The translations under genes were made by a program, and so were the position numbers. The notes under the pieces were generated by a model. That model worked only from the letters and a program-made list of their open reading frames with translations, was not told where the DNA came from and made no database searches. Shown here piece after piece: positions 1 to 9,662 of a stretch of DNA of 64,000 bases. This stretch comes from Flavobacterium sp. Its GTDB lineage: Bacteria > Bacteroidota > Bacteroidia > Flavobacteriales > Flavobacteriaceae. The number at the start of each line of letters is the position of its first letter. Position 1 is the stretch's first letter. The DNA is taken from NCBI GenBank assembly GCA_014377455.1, contig JACMPO010000077.1, forward strand, positions 81,443 through 145,442, given 5' to 3'.

Positions 1-176
1 CTGTCCATCATCAATCTTGAAAAAACATCAAGTTGAGAAACATTTAATTGACGTTCCTCTATAATGTAAGGTGTCATGTTTGTTGGAGTCATTGCGCCAA
101 CTAATTTGTCGTAATACATTGCATTTACACCTTGGTGTTTTGTGGCAAATTTTTTAAACTCTTTTCCGTAGTTCAT
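1..176 (-). CDS. clpP: ATP-dependent Clp protease proteolytic subunit, N-terminal part (truncated by window start)
   Basis: Reverse strand translates as MNYGKEFKKFATKHQGVNAMYYDKLVGAMTPTNMTPYIIEERQLNVSQLDVFSRLMMD, typical of Bacteroidetes ClpP; lies downstream of tig as expected. Not in ORF track. Confidence 0.88.
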   Translation of the reverse strand, partial: MNYGKEFKKFATKHQGVNAMYYDKLVGAMTPTNMTPYIIEERQLNVSQLDVFSRLMMD

Positions 177-334
177 TTTTTTGTTTTTTTAAATTTTAAT
201 TTTGATATGGAATCGAAACAATATTTATTCCATTTTTTGATGAATGACAATTTGTCTAACAACACTACTTTTTAAATAAATGAGCGTCAAAAAATGAAAT
301 TAATGACGCTCAAATATACTGTTTATTTTATTAT

Positions 335-1660
335 TTATTCGTTGTACATTGCTTTAACAAACTCTTCGTAAGTAACTTCTTTTGTTGTAGGGTTTGCTTT
401 TTCAACAAATAATTTCAACATTTTATAAGCGACAACTTGATCTGACATTCGTTTAACTTCTTCTTGATTTGATAATACTCTGGCAACAATTCCTTCCACT
501 TCCTCATCTGTTGGATTCATATTTCCAAACTGTGCCATCTGTTGCCGAATTGAATTTGATGTAAATTCTTTTAAATCTTGAAAATTTACTTTGATATCAC
601 TTTCTGCAAGTGCTTTCCCCTCGATAAGTTGAAAACGCAAGCCTTTTTCTGACCGATTGTATTCAATTTCTGCTTCTGCTGGTGAAAGTTTTTTGTCGCC
701 AACTGTTTGTAACCATTTTTTCAGGAATACATCAGGCAATTGAAAATCATGACTTTCTATCAGAAAACTTTGAACATCTGCCATTAACTTTTGCTCTGCT
801 TGTTGCTCAAATTGCTTTTCGGCATCTTGTTTTATCTTAACTTTTAACTCTTCAAGTGAACTTACATTTCCTGCTCCAAAAAGTTTATCAAATAATTCTT
901 GATTTAATGTTGCAGGTTCATGAGCTACAACTTCATCAATTGTGAAGGCAACCTCAACATCTAAATCATGAACTTCATCGTGAGAAACAGCGAGATAATC
1001 CATTAATTTATGAGGGTCTTGAAACAATCCTTTTGTGTTTAAAACAATTACATCACCAACTTTTTTACCAATAAATAAAGAGGCTACATTTGCATCGGCT
1101 AGCTCTTCTAAATCCAACGTAGTTCTGTTATTAATTCCCGCACTTTCATTTAAAAATGTTCCAGAAACATCATTTCCTAACGCCACTACATCTTGTGAAA
1201 TTACACTACCATACTGTTTTTGAATTCGAGCTACTTGGCCGTTTAGCATGGTTTCGTCAGCAATAATTTTATATTTTACGATTTCATTTTTTGTATCTAA
1301 ATTGATATCAAATTGTGGCGCTAATCCAATTTCGTATTCAAAAACTAATTCTTCATTATCCCACGAAAAATTTGTATTTTCTTTTAAAAGAGGTGTTCCA
1401 AGCAAGTTTAATCTTTCAGTTTGAATGTAACGTTGCAAAGCCAAATCAACCACTTTATTAACCTCTTCAATTTTTATTGCTGTGCCATATTGTTTTTCTA
1501 CTAGTGCTTTTGGCACCGCACCTTTTCGGAATCCTTTTACCGTTGCAAGTGGCATTTTTTCATTAATTCTTTTAGCTACTTGACCTTTATAATCCATGTG
1601 AGGAACTGTAAGTACAATAACCTCATTCACTGCATCAATTGCGATTCTTTTAATATCCAT
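335..1660 (-). CDS. tig: Trigger factor (start likely MDIKRIAID, internal to tracked ORF)
   Basis: Trigger factor-like N-terminus with VKGFRKGAVPKALVEKQYG; tig-clpP order. Confidence 0.93.
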   Translation of the reverse strand: MDIKRIAIDAVNEVIVLTVPHMDYKGQVAKRINEKMPLATVKGFRKGAVPKALVEKQYGTAIKIEEVNKVVDLALQRYIQTERLNLLGTPLLKENTNFSWDNEELVFEYEIGLAPQFDINLDTKNEIVKYKIIADETMLNGQVARIQKQYGSVISQDVVALGNDVSGTFLNESAGINNRTTLDLEELADANVASLFIGKKVGDVIVLNTKGLFQDPHKLMDYLAVSHDEVHDLDVEVAFTIDEVVAHEPATLNQELFDKLFGAGNVSSLEELKVKIKQDAEKQFEQQAEQKLMADVQSFLIESHDFQLPDVFLKKWLQTVGDKKLSPAEAEIEYNRSEKGLRFQLIEGKALAESDIKVNFQDLKEFTSNSIRQQMAQFGNMNPTDEEVEGIVARVLSNQEEVKRMSDQVVAYKMLKLFVEKANPTTKEVTYEEFVKAMYNE

Positions 1661-1743
1661 TTTGATAATTTTACATAATAATTTTGGGTTGCAAAAGTAC
1701 AAAATTTTTACAACTCAAACAATTTTTTAATCGTAATGAAAAT

Positions 1744-2091
1744 TTAATTTCTGTCGGCAATTAACTTAAAAAATAAGGACTGTGATAATGACAATACGAT
1801 ACTAAAAATTAGTGATCCTATAAAACCATCTACTTTAAAACCGTGTACAACTTTTGTACATAAAATTATGATAACGGCATTGATAACTAACAAAAATAAT
1901 CCGAGTGTTAAAATGGTTACTGGTAGCGTTAATAGTACTAAAAGTGGTTTTACAAAAAGATTAAGCAACCCAAGGACAATAGCAACAATCACCGAAGTTT
2001 TAAAACTATCGACGTAAGCAATGGATGGGAAAAAGTGTGTTATTAGCATTACTAATGCTGCCGTTATAATTATTCTAAGTAATAAATTCAT
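1744..2091 (-). CDS. Phage holin family / small 4-TM membrane protein
   Basis: Hydrophobic 115 aa, NLFVKPLLVLLTLPVTILTLGLFLLVINA motif typical of the family. Confidence 0.8.
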   Translation of the reverse strand: MNLLLRIIITAALVMLITHFFPSIAYVDSFKTSVIVAIVLGLLNLFVKPLLVLLTLPVTILTLGLFLLVINAVIIILCTKVVHGFKVDGFIGSLIFSIVLSLSQSLFFKLIADRN

Positions 2092-2108
2092 TTGTTTTTA
2101 GTTTAAGG

Positions 2109-2876
2109 TCATTCAAATTTAAGAAAATTTAGAGTCATCTCAAAAAATAATTTTGGATTTTCGGCATGAAGCCAATGACCAACATTTGGTATAGTCTCAA
2201 AAATTGCTTTTGGAAATTGCTTTTTTATAGATTCAAAATCTGAATTTAAAATGTAATTTGAATTTCCTCCTCGAATAAACAATGTATTTTTCTCGAAAAA
2301 AGAATTATCTGGCAACGCAGTTCCTATTTCATCTATATTATCATTAAAAACTTTAAGATTAAACCGAAATCCAAGTTGATGTGGTGTTACCCAATACAAA
2401 TTTTTTAGTAAAAACTGACGCGTACCAAAATCGGGTATAAAAGGAATTAAGGTATTTTCAACTTCAGCTCTGGTTGGTTTATTTGTAAAATCTACTGCAT
2501 TTAATCCAGCTAAAATATCTTGATGATGTGGAGCATAATATTTAGGACCTATATCTGCAATTATTAACTTTTCAACACTCTCTGGAAAACGAGTTGCAAA
2601 AAGCATAGCAACCTTTCCTCCCATTGAATGACCGATTATAGAAATTTGATTTAAATTATTTTTGTCGCAATATTCATAAACATCCATGGACATTACATCA
2701 TAATTAAAAATCTCAGAATGTAAACTTTTGCCATGATTTCTTAAATCGAGCATGTGAACTTCAAAACCTTCTTGAGCATATTGTGAACCTAATGTTTTCC
2801 AATTATCGGACATGCCTAAAAACCCATGAATAATTATAAGTGGTTTTCCTGTTCCTTCAATTCGTGAGTGTAGCAT
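2109..2876 (-). CDS. Alpha/beta hydrolase (YbfF-like)
   Basis: GHSMGG nucleophile elbow, HGFLGMSDNW, C-terminal GHWLHAENP. Confidence 0.9.
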   Translation of the reverse strand: MLHSRIEGTGKPLIIIHGFLGMSDNWKTLGSQYAQEGFEVHMLDLRNHGKSLHSEIFNYDVMSMDVYEYCDKNNLNQISIIGHSMGGKVAMLFATRFPESVEKLIIADIGPKYYAPHHQDILAGLNAVDFTNKPTRAEVENTLIPFIPDFGTRQFLLKNLYWVTPHQLGFRFNLKVFNDNIDEIGTALPDNSFFEKNTLFIRGGNSNYILNSDFESIKKQFPKAIFETIPNVGHWLHAENPKLFFEMTLNFLKFE

Positions 2877-2918
2877 ATATTAATTTGAAAATTAATTTCT
2901 AATTACCTAAAACTTATA

Positions 2919-3632
2919 TTATTTCAATTTTTGCAGATACATATTAACCACATTGTCTAAACCCAAATATAGTGCTTCTGAAATTAAAGCATGTCCTATT
3001 GAAACTTCTAACAATTCTGGAATATTATCTTTAAAAAATTTAATATTATCAAGGCTCAAATCGTGACCTGCATTAATTCCTAAATTTAAACTATTAGCCA
3101 ACTGTGATACTTTTATATATGGGTCTATTCCTTTTTTATTTCCTAAACCATATTGATGTGCAAATTCTTCCGTGTATAATTCTATTCGGTCAGTTCCTGT
3201 TGCTTTTGCTCCTTCAACCATTTCTAAAATGGGATCTACAAATATTGAAGTTCTGATTCCGTTTCGTTTAAATTCGGTTATCACCTCGGTCAAATACGAT
3301 TTATTTGCAACTGTATCCCAACCTGCTGATGAAGTAATGGCACCAATTGCATCGGGAACTAAAGTAACTTGAGTAGGTTTACACTCTAAAACTAAATCTA
3401 TAAAATTATGTTGTGGGTTTCCTTCAATATTATATTCGGTGTAAACTACTGCTTTTAAATCGCGTGCATCTTGGTACCGAATGTGCCGTTCATCTGGTCG
3501 CGGATGAATTGTAATTCCTTGTCCGCCAAATTGTTGAATATCTTTAGCAACTTGAACCAAGTTAGGTGTGTTTCCTCCTCGAGCATTTCGAAGTGTTGCA
3601 ATTTTATTAATATTTACGCTTAATTTAGTCAT
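2919..3632 (-). CDS. pdxJ: Pyridoxine 5'-phosphate synthase (start likely MTKLSVNINK)
   Basis: KLSVNINKIATLRNARGGNTPNLV, GITIHPRPDERHI, INAGHDL; upstream part of tracked ORF overlaps a REP-like repeat. Confidence 0.93.
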   Translation of the reverse strand: MTKLSVNINKIATLRNARGGNTPNLVQVAKDIQQFGGQGITIHPRPDERHIRYQDARDLKAVVYTEYNIEGNPQHNFIDLVLECKPTQVTLVPDAIGAITSSAGWDTVANKSYLTEVITEFKRNGIRTSIFVDPILEMVEGAKATGTDRIELYTEEFAHQYGLGNKKGIDPYIKVSQLANSLNLGINAGHDLSLDNIKFFKDNIPELLEVSIGHALISEALYLGLDNVVNMYLQKLK

Positions 3633-3638
3633 GGTTTT

Positions 3639-3663
3639 GTCATTGCGAGGCACGAAGCAATCT
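3639..3663. repeat. REP-like element GTCATTGCGAGGCACGAAGCAATCT
   Basis: Imperfect palindrome (ATTGC...GCAAT); matches remembered interspersed repeat GTCATTGCGAGGNACGAAGCAATC; single copy in window. Confidence 0.65.
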
Positions 3664-3767
3664 AATAATCTTCGACTTCATTTTAATATTCTACAAAAAT
3701 ACAAAGTTAAAATAAGGTTTTATGTCCTAAAATTTGATTATTTTGCAACAAAATTGCGAGTTACTTT

Positions 3768-4427
3768 ATGACAGAATTGACAAATTATATCACAAACGAT
3801 TTTAAAGCCATTGACAGCCAAGAATCTGTTGCAACCGTTCAGGATTTTTTTAGTGAAACCTCTTTTTCTCACTTTCCTGTTGTAGAAAATGGCATTTATA
3901 TTGGGTGTGTTGCTTCAAATGATGTAGAAACTTTTGATTATCAAAAAAATATAGACCATTTCAAATATTCTTTCGAAGGCTTTTTTGCCAGAAAAAGTAT
4001 GATTTGGCTTGATGTATTGGAAGTTTTTGCAAAAAATCATACTAATGTAGTGCCTATTCTTAACGAAGAGAATATATATGTTGGCTATTATGAATTAGAA
4101 GATATTGTGAAGTTTTTTCACGAAACACCATTCTTAATGGAACAAGGTGGAATTATAATTGTGAAAAAAAATGTTTTAGATTATTCCATGAGTCAGATAA
4201 CTCAAATTGTGGAAAGTAATAATGGGAAGTTACTTGGTCTTTTTATTTCAGATTCAGATGTGAACTCGGTTCAAATTACATTAAAAATTTCCCTTGGAGG
4301 TATGAATGAAATTATACAAACGTTTCGACGATTTGACTACGAAATTCTTTCAGAACATAACGAAGATAATTATTTGAATATTTTAAAAGAACGATCTGAA
4401 TATTTGGATAAATATTTAAATATTTAA
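3768..4427 (+). CDS. CBS domain-containing protein
   Basis: Two CBS-like repeats, upstream of nadK as common in Flavobacteria. Confidence 0.85.
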   Translation: MTELTNYITNDFKAIDSQESVATVQDFFSETSFSHFPVVENGIYIGCVASNDVETFDYQKNIDHFKYSFEGFFARKSMIWLDVLEVFAKNHTNVVPILNEENIYVGYYELEDIVKFFHETPFLMEQGGIIIVKKNVLDYSMSQITQIVESNNGKLLGLFISDSDVNSVQITLKISLGGMNEIIQTFRRFDYEILSEHNEDNYLNILKERSEYLDKYLNI

Positions 4428-4450
4428 AGAGCATTAAATAAATTTCAACC

Positions 4451-5335
4451 ATGAAAGTCGCCATTTTTGGACAATATTATCAAAATGACACACGACCTAT
4501 AATTCGTGATATTTTTGTGTTTTTCAACGCCAATAATGTTGAATTGGTAATTGAAGAAAAATTTCTTAAAATATTATACGCTGAGGAAATTGTAAAAAAA
4601 GAATACAAAACCTTCTCAAGCTACAAAGATTTAAACCACACTTTTGACGTTTTAGTAAGCATTGGTGGCGACGGTACCATTTTGCGAGCAGCAACGTTTG
4701 TACGAGATTCTGGAATTCCAATAATAGGAGTTAATGCTGGACGTTTAGGATTTTTGGCAAAGGTTCAAAAGGAAAATATTGATACCTTTTTGCAACTGGT
4801 TTTAGAAAAAAAATATTCCATTTCCAAACGTACGCTTTTAAGTTTAAAGTCAAATCCTAAAAATCTAGAAATTGAAGATTTGAATTTTGCCATGAACGAA
4901 ATCACGGTGAGCAGAAAAGATACAACTTCAATGATTACAATTGAAACCTATCTTAATGGAGAATATTTAAATTCATATTGGGCAGATGGTTTAATAATTT
5001 CAACTCCAACTGGCTCAACGGGATATTCTTTGAGCTGTGGCGGACCAGTTTTAACACCAGACGTAAAAAGTTTAGTAATTACGCCTATAGCTCCACATAA
5101 TTTAAACGCCAGACCACTAGTAATTACTGATACAACAATTGTTGAACTTAGAGTTTCTGGTAGAGAAGAAAATTATTTAGTGTCGCTAGATTCTCGAATA
5201 ACATCGGTTAGTAATAACGCTGTTTTAACTATAAAAAAAACTCCTTTTAAAATTAATATGATTGAAATCGAAGAAGAAACGTTCCTGAAAACCCTTCGAA
5301 AAAAACTACTTTGGGGTGAAGATAAAAGAAATTAA
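4451..5335 (+). CDS. nadK: NAD kinase
   Basis: SIGGDGTILRAA, NAGRLGFLA, STPTGSTGYSLSCGGP. Confidence 0.95.
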   Translation: MKVAIFGQYYQNDTRPIIRDIFVFFNANNVELVIEEKFLKILYAEEIVKKEYKTFSSYKDLNHTFDVLVSIGGDGTILRAATFVRDSGIPIIGVNAGRLGFLAKVQKENIDTFLQLVLEKKYSISKRTLLSLKSNPKNLEIEDLNFAMNEITVSRKDTTSMITIETYLNGEYLNSYWADGLIISTPTGSTGYSLSCGGPVLTPDVKSLVITPIAPHNLNARPLVITDTTIVELRVSGREENYLVSLDSRITSVSNNAVLTIKKTPFKINMIEIEEETFLKTLRKKLLWGEDKRN

Positions 5336-5502
5336 TTACACCTTAATTATACTATAACCATCACTTTTTCGTTTTCATATCACTTTAAATAAAATTTAAA
5401 GACTACTGTATTTTAACAAAAGTGATTATAATTTAGCAAAATACCATTTTCCTGTTTCATTGGTACGTATAATTGTTATCTTTGCACGCTATTTTTCAAT
5501 TA

Positions 5503-6186
5503 ATGAAAAGATATTTTTTATTTATTTTTATTTTAAGTATTCTAAAATTAAATGCTCAAATTCACGAGGTTGGTGTCTTTCTTGGTGGAAGTAATTACAT
5601 AGGAGATGTGGGGAAAACAAATTATGTAGACCCTAATGAAATGGCTTATGGTATATTATATAAATGGAATAAAAGTCCACGACATGCTTGGAGATTTTCA
5701 TACATACAATCCAAAATAAAAGGAATTGATGCTAATTCATCTGAAATTGCCCGTAAAAAAAGAGGTTATAGTTTTGAAAATAATATAAAAGAATTTTCAG
5801 CCGGTTTGGAATTTAATTTTTTTGAATTCAATTTGCACAATTTTGGACAACGCGTTACTCCTTATATATACACTGGAGTTTGTTATACAAATTACAACGA
5901 ATTATACGTTTTAAATGGAGAAACTAAAATAGAAAGTAATAAAGGTACATTTGCTATTCCAATGACCGTTGGAGTAAAAACTAATTTTAAACCAAATTTT
6001 ATAATTGGACTGGAAGTGGGTTTTAGATATACTGGTACAAATAATCTTGACGGTAGCAATCCCAAGAATAAGGATTTAGAAGCTTTGAAATTTGGAAGTT
6101 CTAATAGTAAAGATATTTACGTATTCTCTGGATTTACATTAACCTACACTTTTGGAAATAAACCTTGCTATTGCGGTGGGAAATAA
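5503..6186 (+). CDS. DUF6089-like outer membrane beta-barrel protein
   Basis: Signal peptide MKRYFLFIFILSILKLNAQIHEVGVFLGGSNYIGDVG; gene order before uppS/bamA. Tracked start lies in the promoter (TATCTTTG). Confidence 0.82.
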   Translation: MKRYFLFIFILSILKLNAQIHEVGVFLGGSNYIGDVGKTNYVDPNEMAYGILYKWNKSPRHAWRFSYIQSKIKGIDANSSEIARKKRGYSFENNIKEFSAGLEFNFFEFNLHNFGQRVTPYIYTGVCYTNYNELYVLNGETKIESNKGTFAIPMTVGVKTNFKPNFIIGLEVGFRYTGTNNLDGSNPKNKDLEALKFGSSNSKDIYVFSGFTLTYTFGNKPCYCGGK

Positions 6187-6938
6187 ATTTTATGACACTA
6201 AAAAATTCCATACATATCGAAAATTTGCCTAAACATGTTGCCATCATAATGGATGGTAACGGTAGATGGGCAAAACAGCAAGGTATGTTGCGCGCTTTAG
6301 GTCACGAAAACGGAACTAAATCTGTACGGAAAACTGTAGAATGTAGTGCCAAACTTGGAATTGAGAATCTAACTTTATACGCATTTTCTACTGAAAACTG
6401 GAACCGTCCAAAACTAGAAGTAGATACCTTAATGAGGCTTCTGGTTCACTCTTTAAAAAACGAATTAAAAACACTTCAGGACAATAATATCCGATTAAAT
6501 ACTATTGGAATCACAACATTATTACCTAAAAGTATTCAAAAAGAATTGAACGAAGTTATTGAAAAAACCAAGTCTAATTCCCGGATGACATTAACGCTCG
6601 CACTTAGCTATGGCTCACGCGAAGAACTTTTAAGCGTTGTTAAAAATATCTGTAATAAAGTTAAAAATAATATAATTTCAATAGACGCTATTGATGAATC
6701 AATTATAAATCAGCATCTTTACACGCACAATCTGCCTGACGTGGATTTGCTAATTAGAACCAGTGGCGAACACAGAATTAGTAATTTTTTGTTATGGCAA
6801 ATAGCCTACGCAGAATTATTTTTTACAGATGTTTTATGGCCGGATTTTACAGAAGAGCATTTATATGAAGCCATTATTAGCTATCAAAAACGCGAACGTA
6901 GGTTCGGAAAAACAAGTGAACAAATTAAACTACCATAG
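6165..6938 (+). CDS. uppS: Isoprenyl transferase (undecaprenyl diphosphate synthase)
   Basis: HVAIIMDGNGRWAKQQG, TLYAFSTENWNRP, DLLIRTSGEHRISNFLLWQIAYAE. Confidence 0.95.
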   Translation: MLLRWEINFMTLKNSIHIENLPKHVAIIMDGNGRWAKQQGMLRALGHENGTKSVRKTVECSAKLGIENLTLYAFSTENWNRPKLEVDTLMRLLVHSLKNELKTLQDNNIRLNTIGITTLLPKSIQKELNEVIEKTKSNSRMTLTLALSYGSREELLSVVKNICNKVKNNIISIDAIDESIINQHLYTHNLPDVDLLIRTSGEHRISNFLLWQIAYAELFFTDVLWPDFTEEHLYEAIISYQKRERRFGKTSEQIKLP

Positions 6939-6939
6939 A

Positions 6940-9627
6940 GTGCAACATCAGTATTACAAACTATTCTTATTGCTATTAATTTTAGGAAATATTTTTCATA
7001 TAAATGCCCAAGATAGACTTCCATTTGACCAAGGAAAAAAATACATTTTATCTGATGTAAATGTACTTGGCAAAATTAGTTACAATCAGCAAACAGTTGT
7101 AACGTTTGCTGGACTCGAAAAAGGACAATCCATTACAGTACCTGGAGAAGAAATAAGCAATGCTATAAAAAAGTTAGGAAAACTAGGCTTATTTAGTGAA
7201 ATCGATTTTTACGTTAATAAAATTAAAGGAGATAGTATTTCATTAGATTTGAATATTGTTGAACTTCCTAAACTTAATGAAGTAAAATTTACAGGTGTAA
7301 AAAAAGCAAAAGTCGAAGAGCTAATTAAAGAAAATGCTTTGACAAAAGGTAAAATAGTAAACGAAAATTTACTGACTACTACCAAAAATTATCTGGAAAA
7401 TAAATACAAAAAGGATGGTTATTTTAATACAAAAGTAACCATTAGAACTATTGCAGATACTACTTCTGGAAATAATGTTAACATGCTCGTTGGTATTGAT
7501 AAAGGAGACAAAATTAAAATAGAAAAAATTGCTTTTGAAGGAAACACAAAGTTTTCTGACGCTAGACTTCGGAAGGCAATGAAAAACACAAAGCAAATAA
7601 ATCCTATTAGACTTCTAAAAGCATCAAAATTTGTAAAAAGTAAATACAATGATGATTTAAATAAAGTAGTTGATGCCTACAAAGAGAAAGGATATCGTGA
7701 TGCTCGTGTTATATCTGATTCTGTTTGGTTAAACAAAAAAAGTGAGAAATTAGACATTAACATTAAGCTAGAAGAAGGACATAAATATTACTTTGGAAAC
7801 ATTAAATTTATAGGTAATTCGGTTTATTCTGATAAAATGCTGAATGAAATACTTGGAATCAACAAAGGTGATGTTTACAATGGTGTTTTGTTAGAAAAAC
7901 GAATTGCAGATAAAACGAAACCTGATGGTGAAGATATTACCAATTTATATCAAAATAACGGGTATTTATTTTCTAACATAAATCCAGTAGAAGTAAGAAC
8001 TGCAAATGATTCCATTGATTTTGAAATTCGAATAACAGAAGGTCCTATTGCTTATTTCAATAAAATTTCGGTTGTAGGAAATGATAAAACCAACGATAAA
8101 GTTATTTATAGAGAATTACGCACTAAACCAGGAGAAAAATATAGCAAAGAAGATTTAGTACGTACCATAAGAGAAATTGGACAACTAGGATTTTTTGATC
8201 CCGAAGCTATAGAGCCAAAATTTAAAAATGTTGATCCTACAGCTGGTACGGTAGATATTGAATATCATTTAGTTGAAAAAGGTTCGAGCCAGGTAGAACT
8301 TCAAGGTGGTTACGGTGGTGGTGGATTTATTGGAACTCTAGGGTTATCATTCAATAATTTTTCCATAAAAAATATCTTCAAAAAAGAAGCTTACAAACCT
8401 TTACCAATGGGTGATGGACAAAAAGTGTCGTTACGAGCACAAGCAAGTTCTTATTTTCAAACGTATAGCCTTTCGTTTTCTGAACCTTGGTTTGGTGGAA
8501 AAAAACCTGTGAGTTTTTCAACATCATTATCTCACAGTAAGCAATTTTTATATACCGGAAGTTCCAGTAGCGTTGATAAAAGCAGAAGTTTCAATATAAC
8601 ATCATTATCTGTAGGTATTGCTAAAAGACTTACAGTTCCCGATGATTATTTTGTACTATCTAACTCAGTAAGTTTTCAATATTATGACTTACACAATTAT
8701 AACTCAGGACTTTTTACCTTTGGTAACGGAGCTTCACGTAATTTAGCTTTTACTACTGGATTATCGCGAAATAATAAAGGTGTAAATCCTGTATTCCCAA
8801 CGCGTGGATCAGAATTCAGTTTATCTGCAAAATTCACACTTCCCTATTCCTTATTTAACGGTGTTGATTATGCCGATTTAAAAAACCAAGAAGCTTATAA
8901 ATTAAAATACAGTGCTGGATCGGGATTGCAAACAACAGCTAATTCTAATGGTGAAATTGTACAAGAAGGCGATTTTATAAACGAAACTGCTACCAACTCG
9001 GGCTTATATCAAAAAGTATATAGCTATACTGATGCTAAAACTGATCAAGGGAAAGTAGATCAAGAAAAATTTAAATGGTTAGAGTACTATAAAATAAAAT
9101 TTAAAGCAGATTGGTACACTAAAATTTATGGAAATTTAATTTTAAGAAGTTTAGGAGAATTTGGTTACCTTGGTGCATATAATCCAGCAAGAGGCGTTAG
9201 TGTTAGCGATCCAAATCGTGGTGTTGTGCCTTTTGAGCGATTTTTTGTAGGAGGAGATGGTTTAGCAAATTATTCATTAGATGGTCGAGAAGTAGTTCAA
9301 CTTCGAGGATATCCAAATCAATCATTATCATCTCAAAGCGGTGATGCTATTTATAATAAGTTTTCTTTAGAATTAAGATACCCAATAACTTTAAAAGCCG
9401 CAGCATCTATTTATGCATTAACTTTTTTAGAAGCTGGCGCATCTTATGACAATTTTAGAGTTTATAATCCGTTCTTGTTACAACGATCTGCAGGATTTGG
9501 AATTAGGATATTTATGCCAGCATTTGGTTTATTGGGAATAGATTTTGCTCACGGTTTTGATGCAATTCCTGGTCAAATAGAAAAAAGTGGATGGCAAACA
9601 CATTTTATTATTGGACAACAATTTTAG
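6940..9627 (+). CDS. bamA: Outer membrane protein assembly factor BamA (GTG start proposed)
   Basis: POTRA-like repeats and C-terminal Omp85 barrel; upstream part of tracked ORF overlaps uppS; in-frame GTG at 6940 precedes signal peptide QHQYYKLFLLLLILGNIFHINAQ. Confidence 0.92.
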   Translation: MQHQYYKLFLLLLILGNIFHINAQDRLPFDQGKKYILSDVNVLGKISYNQQTVVTFAGLEKGQSITVPGEEISNAIKKLGKLGLFSEIDFYVNKIKGDSISLDLNIVELPKLNEVKFTGVKKAKVEELIKENALTKGKIVNENLLTTTKNYLENKYKKDGYFNTKVTIRTIADTTSGNNVNMLVGIDKGDKIKIEKIAFEGNTKFSDARLRKAMKNTKQINPIRLLKASKFVKSKYNDDLNKVVDAYKEKGYRDARVISDSVWLNKKSEKLDINIKLEEGHKYYFGNIKFIGNSVYSDKMLNEILGINKGDVYNGVLLEKRIADKTKPDGEDITNLYQNNGYLFSNINPVEVRTANDSIDFEIRITEGPIAYFNKISVVGNDKTNDKVIYRELRTKPGEKYSKEDLVRTIREIGQLGFFDPEAIEPKFKNVDPTAGTVDIEYHLVEKGSSQVELQGGYGGGGFIGTLGLSFNNFSIKNIFKKEAYKPLPMGDGQKVSLRAQASSYFQTYSLSFSEPWFGGKKPVSFSTSLSHSKQFLYTGSSSSVDKSRSFNITSLSVGIAKRLTVPDDYFVLSNSVSFQYYDLHNYNSGLFTFGNGASRNLAFTTGLSRNNKGVNPVFPTRGSEFSLSAKFTLPYSLFNGVDYADLKNQEAYKLKYSAGSGLQTTANSNGEIVQEGDFINETATNSGLYQKVYSYTDAKTDQGKVDQEKFKWLEYYKIKFKADWYTKIYGNLILRSLGEFGYLGAYNPARGVSVSDPNRGVVPFERFFVGGDGLANYSLDGREVVQLRGYPNQSLSSQSGDAIYNKFSLELRYPITLKAAASIYALTFLEAGASYDNFRVYNPFLLQRSAGFGIRIFMPAFGLLGIDFAHGFDAIPGQIEKSGWQTHFIIGQQF

Positions 9628-9662
9628 TATATTTGTTTAACATTTCTAAAATCAAGTACGTT

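Noticed and set aside
3568-3771. 67-aa ORF upstream of the CBS gene
   Set aside because: Antisense to pdxJ start and runs through the REP-like repeat (LSLRGTKQSNNL is the typical translated repeat artefact).
7369-7649. Antisense ORFs within bamA
   Set aside because: Fully inside a convincing CDS, overlapping each other in different frames.
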